Below, piece by piece: positions 42,881-52,549 of a stretch of 64,000 nucleotides of DNA. The translations under genes were made by a program, and so were the position numbers. The DNA is from Rufibacter sediminis (lineage in GTDB: Bacteria; Bacteroidota; Bacteroidia; Cytophagales; Hymenobacteraceae): assembly GCF_014269285.1 (NCBI RefSeq), contig NZ_JACOAF010000044.1, positions 186,001 through 250,000 on the forward strand. Reading direction: 5' to 3'. The notes under the pieces are model-generated. The model had not been told where the DNA came from. It searched no databases and saw only the letters and a list, made by a program, of their open reading frames with translations. Within the stretch, counting starts at the first letter, position 1; every line of letters starts with the position of its first letter.

Positions 42881-45529
42881 ATGGAATTCTACCAGCAGCC
42901 CACCCAACAGGTTTTCCAGAACCTAAAGACCGTTCCCCAGGGCCTCTCTGAGGCAGAGGCGCAGCAGCGGCTCCAAACCCACGGCTACAATGAACTCTCC
43001 GAAGCCGAGCGCGACCCCGTCTGGAAACTCATCCTGGAGACCTTCAAAGATCCCATGGTCATCGTGTTGCTGATCGCGGCCGCGGTGCAGCTTGTGCTGG
43101 GCGAAGTCATGGAAGCAGTCATCATTTTTGCGGTGCTGGTGCTCAACGCCATTGTGAGCGTAGTGCAGACCAAAAAGGCCGAAGGTGCCCTGGACGCGCT
43201 TCGGCAAATGTCGGCGCCCTCGGCCAAGGTGCTGCGCGACGGCAAAACGTACTCTTTGGCCGCCCGTGAACTGGTACCCGGCGATGTGGTGGTGCTGGAA
43301 GCCGGCGATTTCGTGTCGGCCGATGGGCGGGTGGTGGAAAGCGGCTCGCTGCGCGTAGACGAAGGCATGCTGACCGGCGAATCGGAACCGGTGGAGAAAC
43401 ATACCGATGTCATCCCGGACGAAGCTCCGCTGGGCGACCGCAAAAACATGGTGTACAGCGGCGCGCTGGTGGTCTACGGCCGGGGCACGTTCGTGGTGAC
43501 GGCTACCGCCGAGAAAACCGAACTGGGCAAGATTGCCGGCCTGCTGGCCACCGCCGAAACCAAACAAACGCCGCTCCAGCGCAAACTCGCCGATTTCAGC
43601 AAGAAACTGGGTTGGGTCATTCTGGTGCTGTGCATCTTGATCTTCGGGGTGGAAGCCTTCCGGGTATGGATAGGCGGTGATACCGGCAACATGACCAATG
43701 CCCTGCTCAAAGCCTTCATGTTTGCCGTAGCCGTGGCGGTGGCCGCCATCCCAGAGGCGCTTTCCTCCATCGTGACTATTGTATTGGCGGTGGGCACCAA
43801 CAAAATGGCTCGTCGGCACGCCATCATCCGCAAGCTTCCGGCCGTGGAAACCCTGGGCTCCACCAGCGTCATCTGCACCGATAAAACCGGTACGCTCACC
43901 CAGAACAAAATGACGGTGGTAGACTACTACCTGCCCGGCAAAACCGCCGATGAGTTCCCGGATGATCCCGCGCAGTGGAGCGTAGCCGAGCGGCGGCTGA
44001 TGCAGGTGGCCGTGCTTTCCAACGATGCCCAGATCAACGAAGACGGTGCCGAACTGGGCGATCCCACTGAGATTGCCCTCATCGCGTTCAGCAACCAGAA
44101 AAACCAGCCTTACCGGCAAGTGCGGGAAGAATTTGCCCGCGAAGCCGAACTGCCCTTTGACTCAGACCGCAAGCTCATGTCTACCGTGCACACCATTGAT
44201 GGCCAGCGCCTGCTCCTGACCAAAGGCGGCCCCGACGTGGTGTTTTCGCGTTGCAACCGCGTGTTGGTAGACGGGGAGGAGCAGCCCTTGACGCCGGAAG
44301 TGCTGGAAACCCTGCAAGACCAGAACGAAGACTTCTCTGATCGGGCCCTGCGCGTGCTGGCCTTCGCCTACAAACCCTTGTCTGAGGCTTCCAACATTAC
44401 CTTTGAGGACGAAAACGACTTAGTGTTGGTAGGCCTCAAAGCCATGATTGACCCGCCGCGCGAGGAGGTGTACGCCTCTATTGAGGAAGCCAAGCACGCC
44501 GGCATCAGAACGGTCATGATCACGGGCGACCACAAAACCACCGCCCGAGCCATTGGGCGGGAGATTGGCCTGATGGACGAGAACGACATCGCCCTCACCG
44601 GGCAGGAGCTGGACCGCTTATCTGACGAAGAACTGGACCGGAAGCTGGAAGACATTGCCGTTTACGCCCGCGTTTCGCCGGAAAACAAGATCCGGATTGT
44701 GCGCGCCTGGCAACGCAAAGGCAAAATCACGGCCATGACCGGCGACGGCGTGAACGATGCCCCCGCCCTCAAGCAAGCCGATATTGGTGTGGCCATGGGC
44801 AGCGGCACCGATGTGGCCAAAGATGCCTCGGCCATGATTCTCACCGATGACAACTTTGTCTCCATCATCAGTGCTGTGGCCGTGGGCCGAACTGTCTTTG
44901 ACAACATCAAGAAAGCCATCGCCTACCTATTCGCCGGAAACTTGGGGGCCATCATCGCTATTCTGTTCGCGCTGGCGCTGGACTGGGTGAACCCGTTTAC
45001 GCCCATCCAGCTGCTGTTCATCAACCTGCTCAATGACTCGCTGCCCGCCATTGCGCTGGGCGTGGAGAAAGCAGAACCCAACGTAATGCAGCGCAAACCG
45101 CGCGACATCAACGAAGGCATCTTCGCCGGCGGCACGCTCCGGTCAGTGATCATGCGCGGACTTTTGATTGGCGTGGCGGTGATTGTCTCCCAGTACATCG
45201 GGTTGCAGCAGTCAGAGCAGATGAGTATCGCCATGGCCTTTACCACCTTGATTCTGGCCCGTACGCTCCAGACGTTTGCCGCCCGTTCCAACACCCAGAC
45301 GGCCTTTGGCGCAGGCTTCTTCCAGAACAAATATGTGATCGGGGCGGTGCTGCTGTGTTTCGGGCTGTACGGGCTAACGGTGTTGCCCGGCATCCGGGAA
45401 ATCTTCACCATCCCCGCTGATTTCGGGTGGGACGAGTGGCAAAGAGCTGCGGGCTTGGCGCTGGGCGCGGTGGTCTTGATGGAGCTCTGGAAACTGATGC
45501 CCTGGGTCACCAAAAATCAAAACCGGTAA
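42881..45529 (+). CDS. P-type cation ATPase (P2, calcium-transporting type)
   Basis: 882 residues. N-terminal cation-ATPase domain (GLSEAEAQQRLQTHGYNEL), A domain with DEGMLTGESEPVEK (about 166-179), M4 motif AIPEALSSIVTIVLAVGTNK, phosphorylation site ICTDKTGTLTQNKM (about 332-345), nucleotide-binding KGGPDVV, then MITGDHKTTARAIG and TGDGVNDAPALKQADIGVAM, and a C-terminal four-helix domain. The PEAL form of the M4 motif and the M6 segment (LLFINLLNDSLPAIALGVEK) fit bacterial Ca2+ ATPases that pump calcium out of the cell. Ion choice is inferred, not proven. Transcribed alone. Confidence 0.93.
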   Translation: MEFYQQPTQQVFQNLKTVPQGLSEAEAQQRLQTHGYNELSEAERDPVWKLILETFKDPMVIVLLIAAAVQLVLGEVMEAVIIFAVLVLNAIVSVVQTKKAEGALDALRQMSAPSAKVLRDGKTYSLAARELVPGDVVVLEAGDFVSADGRVVESGSLRVDEGMLTGESEPVEKHTDVIPDEAPLGDRKNMVYSGALVVYGRGTFVVTATAEKTELGKIAGLLATAETKQTPLQRKLADFSKKLGWVILVLCILIFGVEAFRVWIGGDTGNMTNALLKAFMFAVAVAVAAIPEALSSIVTIVLAVGTNKMARRHAIIRKLPAVETLGSTSVICTDKTGTLTQNKMTVVDYYLPGKTADEFPDDPAQWSVAERRLMQVAVLSNDAQINEDGAELGDPTEIALIAFSNQKNQPYRQVREEFAREAELPFDSDRKLMSTVHTIDGQRLLLTKGGPDVVFSRCNRVLVDGEEQPLTPEVLETLQDQNEDFSDRALRVLAFAYKPLSEASNITFEDENDLVLVGLKAMIDPPREEVYASIEEAKHAGIRTVMITGDHKTTARAIGREIGLMDENDIALTGQELDRLSDEELDRKLEDIAVYARVSPENKIRIVRAWQRKGKITAMTGDGVNDAPALKQADIGVAMGSGTDVAKDASAMILTDDNFVSIISAVAVGRTVFDNIKKAIAYLFAGNLGAIIAILFALALDWVNPFTPIQLLFINLLNDSLPAIALGVEKAEPNVMQRKPRDINEGIFAGGTLRSVIMRGLLIGVAVIVSQYIGLQQSEQMSIAMAFTTLILARTLQTFAARSNTQTAFGAGFFQNKYVIGAVLLCFGLYGLTVLPGIREIFTIPADFGWDEWQRAAGLALGAVVLMELWKLMPWVTKNQNR

Positions 45530-45855
45530 GCAGACGAGTGTGACCCTGAATTGCCAAGGATGTTTTGGGGCTGGTTTTCGGAAATCTGCCCCAAAACAAG
45601 ACGGCTACTTTTTTCCAAAGCAAGGCGGGAGATAGTTTCTGAAGGGAACGGTCAACCAAACTCTTGAAGGCAGCGATTTTCCTGAATTTGGGCGGAGTAG
45701 CGTGGAGTAAACCCAATAAAAGCGCATAAAAGAGCAGGAGGTGGGCCTATGATTCAACTATTTCCGCCGGAAGTATGTTGAATAGGGATGCAGGTGACTT
45801 GCCTGTTCCAAAAACAGCGCCGCACCTGCCGGAAAGTAATTACTAAGTCAAACGT
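45530..45855. other. Gene-free region between the Ca2+ ATPase and selO
   Basis: 326 bp with one 40-bp palindrome at 45560. I see no recognisable promoter and no credible ORF. Confidence 0.5.
45560..45599. repeat. 40-bp palindrome, copy 16
   Basis: ATGTTTTGGGGCTGGTTTTC to CTGCCCCAAAACAA: the outer arms pair perfectly over eleven bases (TGTTTTGGGGC). It lies 30 nt after the Ca2+ ATPase stop. Confidence 0.8.
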
Positions 45856-47415
45856 ATGCAGAGTCTCAGCACGAAAGAATATAAAAACGAATTCGTCACC
45901 GCTTTTGACGGCGATGACAGCGGTAACCTGAAGCCGCGCCAGACCCCGGGCGTTTTGTACAGCAAAGCCGTTCCTACGCCGGTCAAGAAACCCGAACTGC
46001 TGGCCTGGTCTGAGGAACTGGCCCAGCAATTGGGCATTGAAAAGCCCACCGATCAGAAAGACGTAGATGTGCTGGGTGGAAACCACGTGGCCCCGTCTAT
46101 GTATCCGTACGCCGCCTGTTACGCCGGACACCAGTTTGGGAACTGGGCCGGACAGCTGGGTGATGGCCGGGCGATTACCCTGGGCGAGTGGCAAGCACCG
46201 GACGGCAACTCCTGGGAACTGCAGCTGAAAGGCGCGGGCATGACCCCGTACTCCCGTCGGGCCGATGGCCGGGCCGTGTTGCGTTCCTCAGTGCGGGAAT
46301 ACCTCATGAGCGAGGCCATGCACTATCTGGGCGTACCTACTACCCGGGCTTTGAGTCTGGTTTCTACCGGTGACCAGGTCATGCGCGACATGTTCTACAA
46401 CGGCAACCCGGCCTTTGAGCCCGGCGCCATTGTGATGCGGGTTGCGCCTAGTTTCCTGCGTTTCGGGAGCTTTGAGATGCCCGCCGCCCGCCAGGAGAAA
46501 GAAAACCTGCAGAAGCTGGTAGACTGGACCATTTCCCGCTACTATCTGCACATCCAGGGCGAAAACCGAATTCTGGAGTGGTTCAAGGAAATCCTGGAGC
46601 GTACCGCTGCCCTTATGGTGGAGTGGATGCGCGTGGGCTTTGTGCACGGCGTCATGAACACCGACAACATGTCCATTCTGGGGCTCACCATTGACTACGG
46701 CCCGTTCTCGTTCCTGGACGACTACGATCCTGATTTCACGCCCAACACCACAGATTTACCGGGCCGCCGGTATGCCTTCGGGAAACAAGCGTCAATTGGC
46801 TACTGGAACCTGGGTTGCCTGGCCAGCGCCATCGCGCCGCTGTTGCCGGGCACCGAGGAACTGGTGGCCGTGCTGGAAACCTACAGTGACAGCTTCCATG
46901 AGAAGTACTACGCCATGATGGCGAATAAACTGGGATTGGAGGCCGTGCAGGAAGGCGATCAGGAACTCATCACCCGTTTCACCGATGCGCTCTACACCTT
47001 GAATCTGGACCTGACCATTTTCTTCCAGCAACTGATGGAACTGCCCCAGGAGCCAGGAACCGAAGCCGAAGTGATTGCTCTTTTCCAGGACAGTTTCTAC
47101 CGCGAGCTGGGCAAAGAGGAGCAGACCACGTTGTTCACCCTGCTACAGGACTACGCCACGCGGCTGAACGCCAACACCGGCTCCCGCGAAGAAACTTTGG
47201 CGCGCATGCAGAAAGCCAATCCTAGAATCATCCTCCGGAACTACCTGCTGCACCAGGCCATCGAAGAACTGGAACGCGGGGAGAACACGCTGTTCCAGAA
47301 GCTGCAAGCGGCCATGAAAGATCCGTACTCCCGCCACTTCGACGAGTTCTTCGCCAAACGCCCCGATTGGGCCAGCCAGAAAGCCGGTTGCTCTATGTTG
47401 TCGTGCAGTTCCTAA
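45856..47415 (+). CDS. selO: SelO/YdiU protein adenylyltransferase (pseudokinase)
   Basis: 519 residues. The family transfers AMP from ATP to Ser/Thr/Tyr of redox-related proteins through a kinase fold with inverted ATP. Seen: AACYAGHQFGNWAGQLGDGR (about 90-109), LQLKGAGMTPYSRRADGRA (about 117-135), YLGVPTTRALSLVSTG, the metal/active-site loop GFVHGVMNTDNMSILGLTID (about 256-275) and YGPFSFLDDYDP. The C-terminus ends GCSMLSCSS: two cysteines where eukaryotic SelO has Cys and selenocysteine. Transcribed alone. Confidence 0.95.
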   Translation: MQSLSTKEYKNEFVTAFDGDDSGNLKPRQTPGVLYSKAVPTPVKKPELLAWSEELAQQLGIEKPTDQKDVDVLGGNHVAPSMYPYAACYAGHQFGNWAGQLGDGRAITLGEWQAPDGNSWELQLKGAGMTPYSRRADGRAVLRSSVREYLMSEAMHYLGVPTTRALSLVSTGDQVMRDMFYNGNPAFEPGAIVMRVAPSFLRFGSFEMPAARQEKENLQKLVDWTISRYYLHIQGENRILEWFKEILERTAALMVEWMRVGFVHGVMNTDNMSILGLTIDYGPFSFLDDYDPDFTPNTTDLPGRRYAFGKQASIGYWNLGCLASAIAPLLPGTEELVAVLETYSDSFHEKYYAMMANKLGLEAVQEGDQELITRFTDALYTLNLDLTIFFQQLMELPQEPGTEAEVIALFQDSFYRELGKEEQTTLFTLLQDYATRLNANTGSREETLARMQKANPRIILRNYLLHQAIEELERGENTLFQKLQAAMKDPYSRHFDEFFAKRPDWASQKAGCSMLSCSS

Positions 47416-47483
47416 AAGTAGTTAAGACCAACACGCACTCTGACCCCTTTGAAGGAGTATGACAATAGAGTCGCTGGAAATTT

Positions 47484-47555
47484 GTAGGGGCAATCCCTTG
47501 TGGTTGCCCTTTTCCATTGATACTGCAAAGGGCAACCACAAGGGATTGCCCCTAC
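47484..47555. repeat. 29-bp perfect inverted repeat
   Basis: Left arm 47484-47512 begins GTAGGGGCAATCCCTTGTGG; the right arm 47527-47555 is its exact complement, with a 14-nt loop. No T run follows. It lies between selO and a convergent gene, so it may act as a terminator, but the sequence looks like a mobile palindromic repeat. Confidence 0.9.
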
Positions 47556-47580
47556 GGCAAAAGGTCATCGGAACCAGAAG

Positions 47581-47620
47581 TGCTTTTTGAGACTGTATTT
47601 AGAAAAGAGGCCGTAAACGG
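47581..47620. repeat. 40-bp palindrome, copy 17
   Basis: TGCTTTTTGAGACTGTATTT to AGGCCGTAAACGG, 25 nt downstream of the 29-bp inverted repeat. Confidence 0.65.
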
Positions 47621-47645
47621 AAATGGACGCGGAAGTCAGAAGAGG

Positions 47646-48188
47646 TTAGTACATCTCAATGACTTTCAGCGTCCATTTTTTGTTGATGGGGTACGTGCCG
47701 TTCCGAAGGATGTGCAATCCTTCCCCGAGGCCGTACAGCGTTAAGGCCCCGGCCATGGTCTGCAAGCCATCTTGCCGGTCGGGGGTGTTATTCAGGTTCA
47801 GAAGCGCGTTCAGGCCACCCACGAAGATAAAGACCGTACCTGCTGTCTTGAGAAGCCTTCCGCCGAAATTGGCGGCTTTGCGGCCACCGGTGTGGTTCCG
47901 GAGCCGTACTTTCTCCACCTCCGTCAGCGGAACCTCCATGCCCTGGAGGAAGAAAGAATTTCCCCGGATGTCTACAATGGTTTCGGTGCGAAGCCCCTTG
48001 AACTTGGCGTGTTTGAACGTGATGCGGTCACCGGCATACAGTCTGTACCGTTTCAGGGAGCCGGCTTTAGATAACAGCAAATAGCGGTGCGAGGCTAGTT
48101 TGGTCTTCGCCGAGTCAGAAACCTGGGCACGACACGTAATGGTGATTCCTAAAAAAAGGAGTATCCCGAGGAGAAGAGGTCGCGCCAT
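47646..48188 (-). CDS. Hypothetical secreted protein
   Basis: 180 residues with signal peptide (MARPLLLGILLFLGITITC, cleavage near RAQ). The mature protein has an N-terminal beta-rich half (LKRYRLYAGDRITFKHAKFK, then DIRGNSFFLQGMEVPLTEV) and a hydrophobic central helix (GRLLKTAGTVFIFVGGLNAL). No family recognised. Similar short proteins with a 'RYRLYAGDRI' start occur in Cytophagales as far as I recall, without function. Monocistronic; convergent with selO. Confidence 0.75.
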   Translation of the reverse strand: MARPLLLGILLFLGITITCRAQVSDSAKTKLASHRYLLLSKAGSLKRYRLYAGDRITFKHAKFKGLRTETIVDIRGNSFFLQGMEVPLTEVEKVRLRNHTGGRKAANFGGRLLKTAGTVFIFVGGLNALLNLNNTPDRQDGLQTMAGALTLYGLGEGLHILRNGTYPINKKWTLKVIEMY

Positions 48189-48277
48189 AAAGAGGGGGGT
48201 GGTTTACCTGTAAACGAAGTGCCCGTAAACTTATTCATAATTTCAGATATTTAGTTTGGGCAAGGAAACAGACCAAC

Positions 48278-48317
48278 CTGTTTTTAGGGCATTTTTCAGA
48301 AAACAGCCCCAAAACAG
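48278..48317. repeat. 40-bp palindrome, copy 18
   Basis: CTGTTTTTAGGGCATTTTTC to CAGCCCCAAAACAG, 7 bases before the terminator of the copper operon. Confidence 0.85.
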
Positions 48318-48324
48318 AACCTGG

Positions 48325-48381
48325 CACCCGCTGTAACAGAAAAGCCGCTTATATGAAGCGGCCTTTCTGTTACAGCGGGTG
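48325..48381 (-). terminator. Terminator of the copA-HMA operon
   Basis: CACCCGCTGTAACAGAAAAG pairs with its complement over about 25 bp with one mismatch and a 5-nt loop. It abuts the stop codon of the HMA gene. Confidence 0.85.
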
Positions 48382-48594
48382 TTAGTCTTTTAGCTCGGTG
48401 GCCTCGTAGCCGGCCAGTTCCACGGCTAGGATAACCGCCTCCGAAGTGGCGTCGCCTTCCACCGTCAGGATTTTGTCTGGGGTGTTGGTGTCTACTTGCC
48501 AGGTGTAAATACCGGGAGTATTGTCTAGCGAAGGGGTAACAGTGCTCACGCAGTTACCACACTTAATATTCGTTTTGAATTTCATGGTGCTCAT
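48382..48594 (-). CDS. HMA-domain copper chaperone-like protein
   Basis: 70 residues, one heavy-metal-associated ferredoxin-like domain. The metal-binding pair is in NIKCGNCVSTVTP (CxxC, about 11-15), followed by the typical VDTNTPDKILTVEGDATSEA and VELAGYEATEL. Probably delivers Cu(I) to the CopA ATPase encoded 49 nt upstream in the same transcript. The loop lacks the Met of the usual MxCxxC motif. Confidence 0.88.
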   Translation of the reverse strand: MSTMKFKTNIKCGNCVSTVTPSLDNTPGIYTWQVDTNTPDKILTVEGDATSEAVILAVELAGYEATELKD

Positions 48595-48643
48595 ATGCAG
48601 GTTATTTGAAGTTGAAAAGTATAAACTAGGGTAATCAATGCTC

Positions 48644-50887
48644 TTATAGTTTTAACGTGCGCAGGCGCAAACTGTTAGAAACCACCGAGACCGAACTCAA
48701 AGCCATGGCCGCGCCCGCCAGCATGGGGTCCAGCAGGAATCCCCAGATGGGGTACAGCAATCCGGCCGCTACGGGTATGCCAATCACGTTGTAGATAAAG
48801 GCCCAGAACAGGTTCTGGTGGATGGTGCGCACCGTGGCTTTGCTCAGTTTGATGGCCTTGGCAATGGCTTTGAGGTCTGAGTACATGAGCGTGATCTTGG
48901 CCACGTCCATGGCGATGTCGGTGCCGCGGCCCATGGCAATGCCCACATCGGCCAGCGCCAGAGCCTGCGAGTCGTTGATGCCGTCACCCACCATGCCTAC
49001 CACGTGGCCCTGGCGGTGCAGTTCCTGGATGAAATCGGCTTTGTCCTGGGGCATGACCTCGGCTTTGAAGTGCTGCAGACCTACCTGCTGCGCCACGGCG
49101 GCGGCGGTTTGGGCGTTGTCGCCGGTGAGCATGTAGACCTGGAGGCCCAGCTTTTGCAGGTCTTGGATGGCTTGCGCCGAGGACTCTTTGATGGCATCGG
49201 CGATGGAGACGAGCGCCACCACCTGGCCCTGCGTTCCGGCAAACACCACGGTGTTGGCCTGGGCTTTCAGTTTTTGGGCCGTTTCCGCCAAATCAGGGGA
49301 AAACTGGAGGTGATTCTCCTGCATCAGCTTTTCGTTGCCCAGCCAGAAAGTTTGTCCCTGAACCTGCGCCCGCACGCCGCGGCCGGTCACGCTTTCAAAG
49401 TGGTCCAGTGTTACCGCTTTCACGCCGTTTTCAGAAAAGTACTTAGAAACCGCCTCGGCCAGCGGGTGCTCTGACTGGTTTTCCATGGCCAGCAACACTT
49501 CGGCCAGTTGCGCCTGGTTTTGCTCTGGTGCGGCCCATTGCAGATGCGTTACCTCGGGTTTGCCTTTGGTGATGGTACCGGTTTTGTCCAGCACCACGGC
49601 GGTGAGCTTATGGGCCGTTTCCAGAGATTCGGCGTCTTTGATCAGAATCCCGTTCTCGGCTCCACGGCCCACGCCCACCATGATGGCGGTGGGCGTGGCC
49701 AGCCCCAAAGCGCACGGACAAGCGATGATCAGCACGGTAATCAGAGCCAGGAGCGCGTGCGTCACGTTGTTGTCTCCGCCCAGGAAATACCAGGCCGCGA
49801 AACTGAGCAGCGCAATCCCGATGACCACGGGCACGAAGATGCCGGCAATTTTATCGGTAAGTTTCTGCACGGGGGCTTTGGAACCTTGGGCTTCCTGCAC
49901 CATTTTGATAATCTGGGCCAAAAGCGTCTCGGAGCCTACTTTCTCGGCGGAGATCTGCAGGCTGCCTCTCTGGTTGATGGTGCCCGTGAACACCGGCTCG
50001 CCGGCTTTCTTCTCCACCGGAATCGGCTCGCCGCTGATCATGCTCTCGTCCAGGAACGACGTGCCGCTGACCACGCGGCCATCCACCGGAATCTTCTCGC
50101 CCGGCCGGATAAGCAGCAGATCGCCTACCAACACCTGTTCAATGGGCAGTTCTATCTCCTGGCCGTTCCGCACCGCCTTCACCGATTTTGGTTGTAAGCC
50201 CATCAGCTTCTTGATAGCGCCGCTGGTGCGGGATTTGGCGCGTTCCTCCAGCAGTTTGCCCAGCAGAATAAAGGCGACGATGACCGTGGCGGCCTCATAA
50301 TACACGTGCGGCTCCAGTCCGCGCGAGGCGAAGAACTGGGGGTAAATGGTGTTGAAAGCGCTGAAGAGAAAAGCGATGCCGGTGCTCAGGGCTACCAGCG
50401 TGTCCATGTTAGCTTTGCCGTGGCGGGCCTGTTTTGCGGCATTTATATAAAAACTGCGCCCAAACCAGAACACCACCGGCAGGGTGAGCGCCAGCATGAT
50501 CCAGTTGCCGTAGGGCATGTGGTGAAAGAACATGCCAATCACGGCCACCGGCAAAGCCAGCGCAACGGCCCAGATGGTCTTGGACTTGATTTGGCTGTAG
50601 GCTTCCTGCTCGCGAATTTCCTGCGCCTCTTGGGTGGCTTCTTCTTCCTTCAAGAGTAAATCATACCCGATGTCCTGGATGGCTTTCTGCAGCTGGCGCA
50701 GATCGGTGCCCGGGGTGTATTCCACTAGCGCCGTTTTGTTCGCGTAGTTGACCGCGGCGCTTTGCACGCCGGGCTGCGCCTGCAGCATAGACTCCACGCT
50801 CACGGCACAGGCGGCGCAGCTCATCCCGTCCACGGGAAAACTGTTCTTTATGGCGGGCTTGGTTTTTTCTTTCGTTAGGGTTGCCAT
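48644..50887 (-). CDS. copA: Copper-exporting P1B-type ATPase
   Basis: 747 residues. One N-terminal HMA domain with [13 protein letters not shown] (about 20-32), eight membrane segments, A domain [14 protein letters not shown], the membrane copper site [14 protein letters not shown] (about 390-403), phosphorylation site [14 protein letters not shown], the P1B-specific [12 protein letters not shown] and the hinge [20 protein letters not shown]. It pumps Cu(I) from the cytoplasm. Transcribed leftward with the HMA chaperone; the promoter candidate is at 50923-50930. Confidence 0.96.
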   Translation of the reverse strand: MATLTKEKTKPAIKNSFPVDGMSCAACAVSVESMLQAQPGVQSAAVNYANKTALVEYTPGTDLRQLQKAIQDIGYDLLLKEEEATQEAQEIREQEAYSQIKSKTIWAVALALPVAVIGMFFHHMPYGNWIMLALTLPVVFWFGRSFYINAAKQARHGKANMDTLVALSTGIAFLFSAFNTIYPQFFASRGLEPHVYYEAATVIVAFILLGKLLEERAKSRTSGAIKKLMGLQPKSVKAVRNGQEIELPIEQVLVGDLLLIRPGEKIPVDGRVVSGTSFLDESMISGEPIPVEKKAGEPVFTGTINQRGSLQISAEKVGSETLLAQIIKMVQEAQGSKAPVQKLTDKIAGIFVPVVIGIALLSFAAWYFLGGDNNVTHALLALITVLIIACPCALGLATPTAIMVGVGRGAENGILIKDAESLETAHKLTAVVLDKTGTITKGKPEVTHLQWAAPEQNQAQLAEVLLAMENQSEHPLAEAVSKYFSENGVKAVTLDHFESVTGRGVRAQVQGQTFWLGNEKLMQENHLQFSPDLAETAQKLKAQANTVVFAGTQGQVVALVSIADAIKESSAQAIQDLQKLGLQVYMLTGDNAQTAAAVAQQVGLQHFKAEVMPQDKADFIQELHRQGHVVGMVGDGINDSQALALADVGIAMGRGTDIAMDVAKITLMYSDLKAIAKAIKLSKATVRTIHQNLFWAFIYNVIGIPVAAGLLYPIWGFLLDPMLAGAAMALSSVSVVSNSLRLRTLKL

Positions 50888-50922
50888 AGCGGTACGCGTT
50901 TGTAGATTATTTATTTTCGTTA

Positions 50923-50930
50923 CAAAGATA
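50923..50930 (-). promoter_or_regulatory. -7 box of the copA operon
   Basis: TATCTTTG on the minus strand, 35 nt before the copA ATG. The -33 region is GC-rich and does not match, which would fit a promoter needing an activator; no operator was recognised. Confidence 0.45.
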
Positions 50931-51034
50931 CCGCCGCCCGCCAGCCAGGTCGTTACAGCATTGTGTTTCCGGAGTTACATAATTTTAGGCCGTGCGGTTT
51001 TGCGGAGGAGTGGCAGCAAGGTTGAACGAAGGAT

Positions 51035-51096
51035 AAGCCCTAAAACGAAGAAGCTCCCTCATCTCAACAGGAGGGAGCTTCTTCGTTTTAGGGCTT
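51035..51096 (-). terminator. Terminator of the first copper-storage protein gene
   Basis: A 26-bp perfect stem, AAGCCCTAAAACGAAGAAGC at its left end, with a 10-nt loop. The right arm is continuous with a 40-bp palindrome. Confidence 0.85.
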
Positions 51097-51122
51097 GTTT
51101 CCAGAAAACAGGTTCAAAACCG
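51083..51122. repeat. 40-bp palindrome merged with a terminator, copy 19
   Basis: TCGTTTTAGGGCTTGTTTCC to CAGGTTCAAAACCG. Fourteen of its bases are shared with the terminator stem. It lies 11 nt from the stop of the minus-strand gene. Confidence 0.8.
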
Positions 51123-51133
51123 CTTTTGGGAGG

Positions 51134-51502
51134 TTAGGGCGTGGTGTCGTAGATCAAATCAGCCACGGTGTCTGGCTTGGGGATGAGCTCCTGGCAGGCG
51201 TCAATGCAGCGGCGGCAGGCGGCGGCGCAGGCCTGGCAATGGTCATGGGCGTGCCGCTCGCACTCTACGGCGCAGGCTTCGCAGATTTCCACGCATTGGC
51301 GCAGCACCAGACGGGCGTGCTCAGATCCTTTGGACAGGAAGGAGGCCGTCAGGCTACAGTAATCGGCGCAGTCCAGGTCCAGGTGAATGCAGCGCGCCAT
51401 CTTTTTGACTTCTTCTTCCTGCAGGCAGGCGGTGGCGCAGTGGTCGCAGGCCGCAATGCAGGCAAGTAGCGCATCTATGGCCGGTTTATACTCAGAACGC
51501 AT
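51134..51502 (-). CDS. Four-helix-bundle copper-storage protein (Csp type)
   Basis: 122 residues with 16 cysteines placed on helices as CxxxC and CxxC repeats: LLACIAACDHCATACLQEEE, LDLDCADYCSL, and a closely spaced run through CVEICEACAVECERHAHDHC. This is the DUF326/Csp3 pattern, in which the helical bundle core binds many Cu(I) ions. No signal peptide, so cytoplasmic storage. A paralogue with the same 16-cysteine pattern lies at 55281. Located between copA and a metal exporter, which supports a copper role. Confidence 0.9.
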   Translation of the reverse strand: MRSEYKPAIDALLACIAACDHCATACLQEEEVKKMARCIHLDLDCADYCSLTASFLSKGSEHARLVLRQCVEICEACAVECERHAHDHCQACAAACRRCIDACQELIPKPDTVADLIYDTTP

Positions 51503-51552
51503 AGGCTTGAAGTTTGGTGAACTTTTTTATACGCGATTGAACATCTGGAGTG

Positions 51553-51592
51553 CCGTTTTTAGGCACCTTTTCTGAAAACAGGCTCAAAGCGG
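51553..51592. repeat. 40-bp palindrome, copy 20
   Basis: CCGTTTTTAGGCACCTTTTC to CAGGCTCAAAGCGG, 15 nt from the stop of the CDF exporter gene. Confidence 0.85.
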
Positions 51593-51607
51593 AGATCAGG
51601 TAAACAT

Positions 51608-52549
51608 CTAATGGTACACGCCGGCCTCGGCGCAGGCGTGGCCCTCGGGGCCGCGTTCCACCTGCAAGGTCACATGCGGAAGATGGAAATGGTCGCGCAA
51701 GCCGGCGGTGATCTGAGACAGCTGGAAATCGGAGTAACCTTCCTCCAGCACCAAGTGGGCGGTAAGGGAATTCTCAGTGCTGCTCATGGCCCACACGTGC
51801 AAGTCATGGACCTCCGTCACACCCGGAACGGCCAGCAGATACTCCCGGATGGCGGCCAGATCAACTCCCTGCGGGACGGCGTCTAGCGTAAGCCGCAAGG
51901 ATTCTACCAGCAAGCCCCAGGTGCTCCAGACAATCACGGCCACAATCACCAGACTCATGACGGCATCTACCCAGAACCAGCCGGTGTAGTGCATGACCAG
52001 GCCCGCCACTACCACACCCAGACTCACCAAGGCATCGGCGGCCATGTGCAGGTACGCGCCTTTCACGTTGATGTCATGGTCTTTGTTGCGGAAGAAGAGG
52101 AGGGCGGTGCCAGCGTTGATGACAATCCCGATGCCCGAGACCAGGGAAATGGCCGTTCCGTTGAGCGCGGGTGCGGTACCCAGCCGTTCAATGGCTTCCC
52201 ACCCGATAGCGCCCACCGCCAGCAGCAACAGCACGGCGTTGAGCAGCGAGACCAGCGTGGTGCTTTTCCCATAGCCGTAGGTAAACCGATCTGTGGGTTT
52301 GCGCTGGGCCATCTTCAGGGCGAAGAAGGCGAGCAGCAGACTGATGACATCGGTAAAGTTATGCCCGGCATCGGTGAGCAGGGCGAGGGAGTTGTACCAC
52401 CAACCGGCCCCGGCTTCCACCACCACGTAGAGAATGTTCAGGGTGATGCCCAGCAGAAATGCTTTATTTAAATGACCAGAAGCCGGCAAGCCGTGACTGT
52501 GGGAATGCCCGTGGTGATGCGAGTGCTCGTGGGTGTGTGAATGCGACAT
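51608..52549 (-). CDS. Cation diffusion facilitator (CzcD/ZitB type) exporter
   Basis: 313 residues. A histidine-rich N-terminus (HSHTHEHSHHHGHSHSHG) precedes six membrane segments. The metal site residues are in LTDAGHNFTDVISLL (HxxxD, TM2) and LHMAADALVSLGVV (HxxxD, TM5), the zinc-type arrangement. A cytoplasmic C-terminal domain (about 210-310) includes VTEVHDLHVWAMSSTENSL. Exports Zn2+ (possibly Co/Cd) in exchange for protons. It sits inside the copper block, but its site motifs predict zinc. Confidence 0.93.
   Translation of the reverse strand: MSHSHTHEHSHHHGHSHSHGLPASGHLNKAFLLGITLNILYVVVEAGAGWWYNSLALLTDAGHNFTDVISLLLAFFALKMAQRKPTDRFTYGYGKSTTLVSLLNAVLLLLAVGAIGWEAIERLGTAPALNGTAISLVSGIGIVINAGTALLFFRNKDHDINVKGAYLHMAADALVSLGVVVAGLVMHYTGWFWVDAVMSLVIVAVIVWSTWGLLVESLRLTLDAVPQGVDLAAIREYLLAVPGVTEVHDLHVWAMSSTENSLTAHLVLEEGYSDFQLSQITAGLRDHFHLPHVTLQVERGPEGHACAEAGVYH

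Noticed and set aside
42685-42882. Minus-strand 65-codon frame before the Ca2+ ATPase
   Set aside because: Composition atypical and no support; the stretch is an ordinary leader.
42923-44119. A 398-codon open frame on the minus strand opposite the P-type ATPase
   Set aside because: The plus strand is a complete, motif-rich ATPase; the opposite frame is a composition effect in GC-rich coding DNA and shows no domain.
51608-52549. CDF exporter as part of copper export
   Set aside because: The HxxxD metal-site motifs are those of zinc-type CDF proteins; copper transport by this family is not established.
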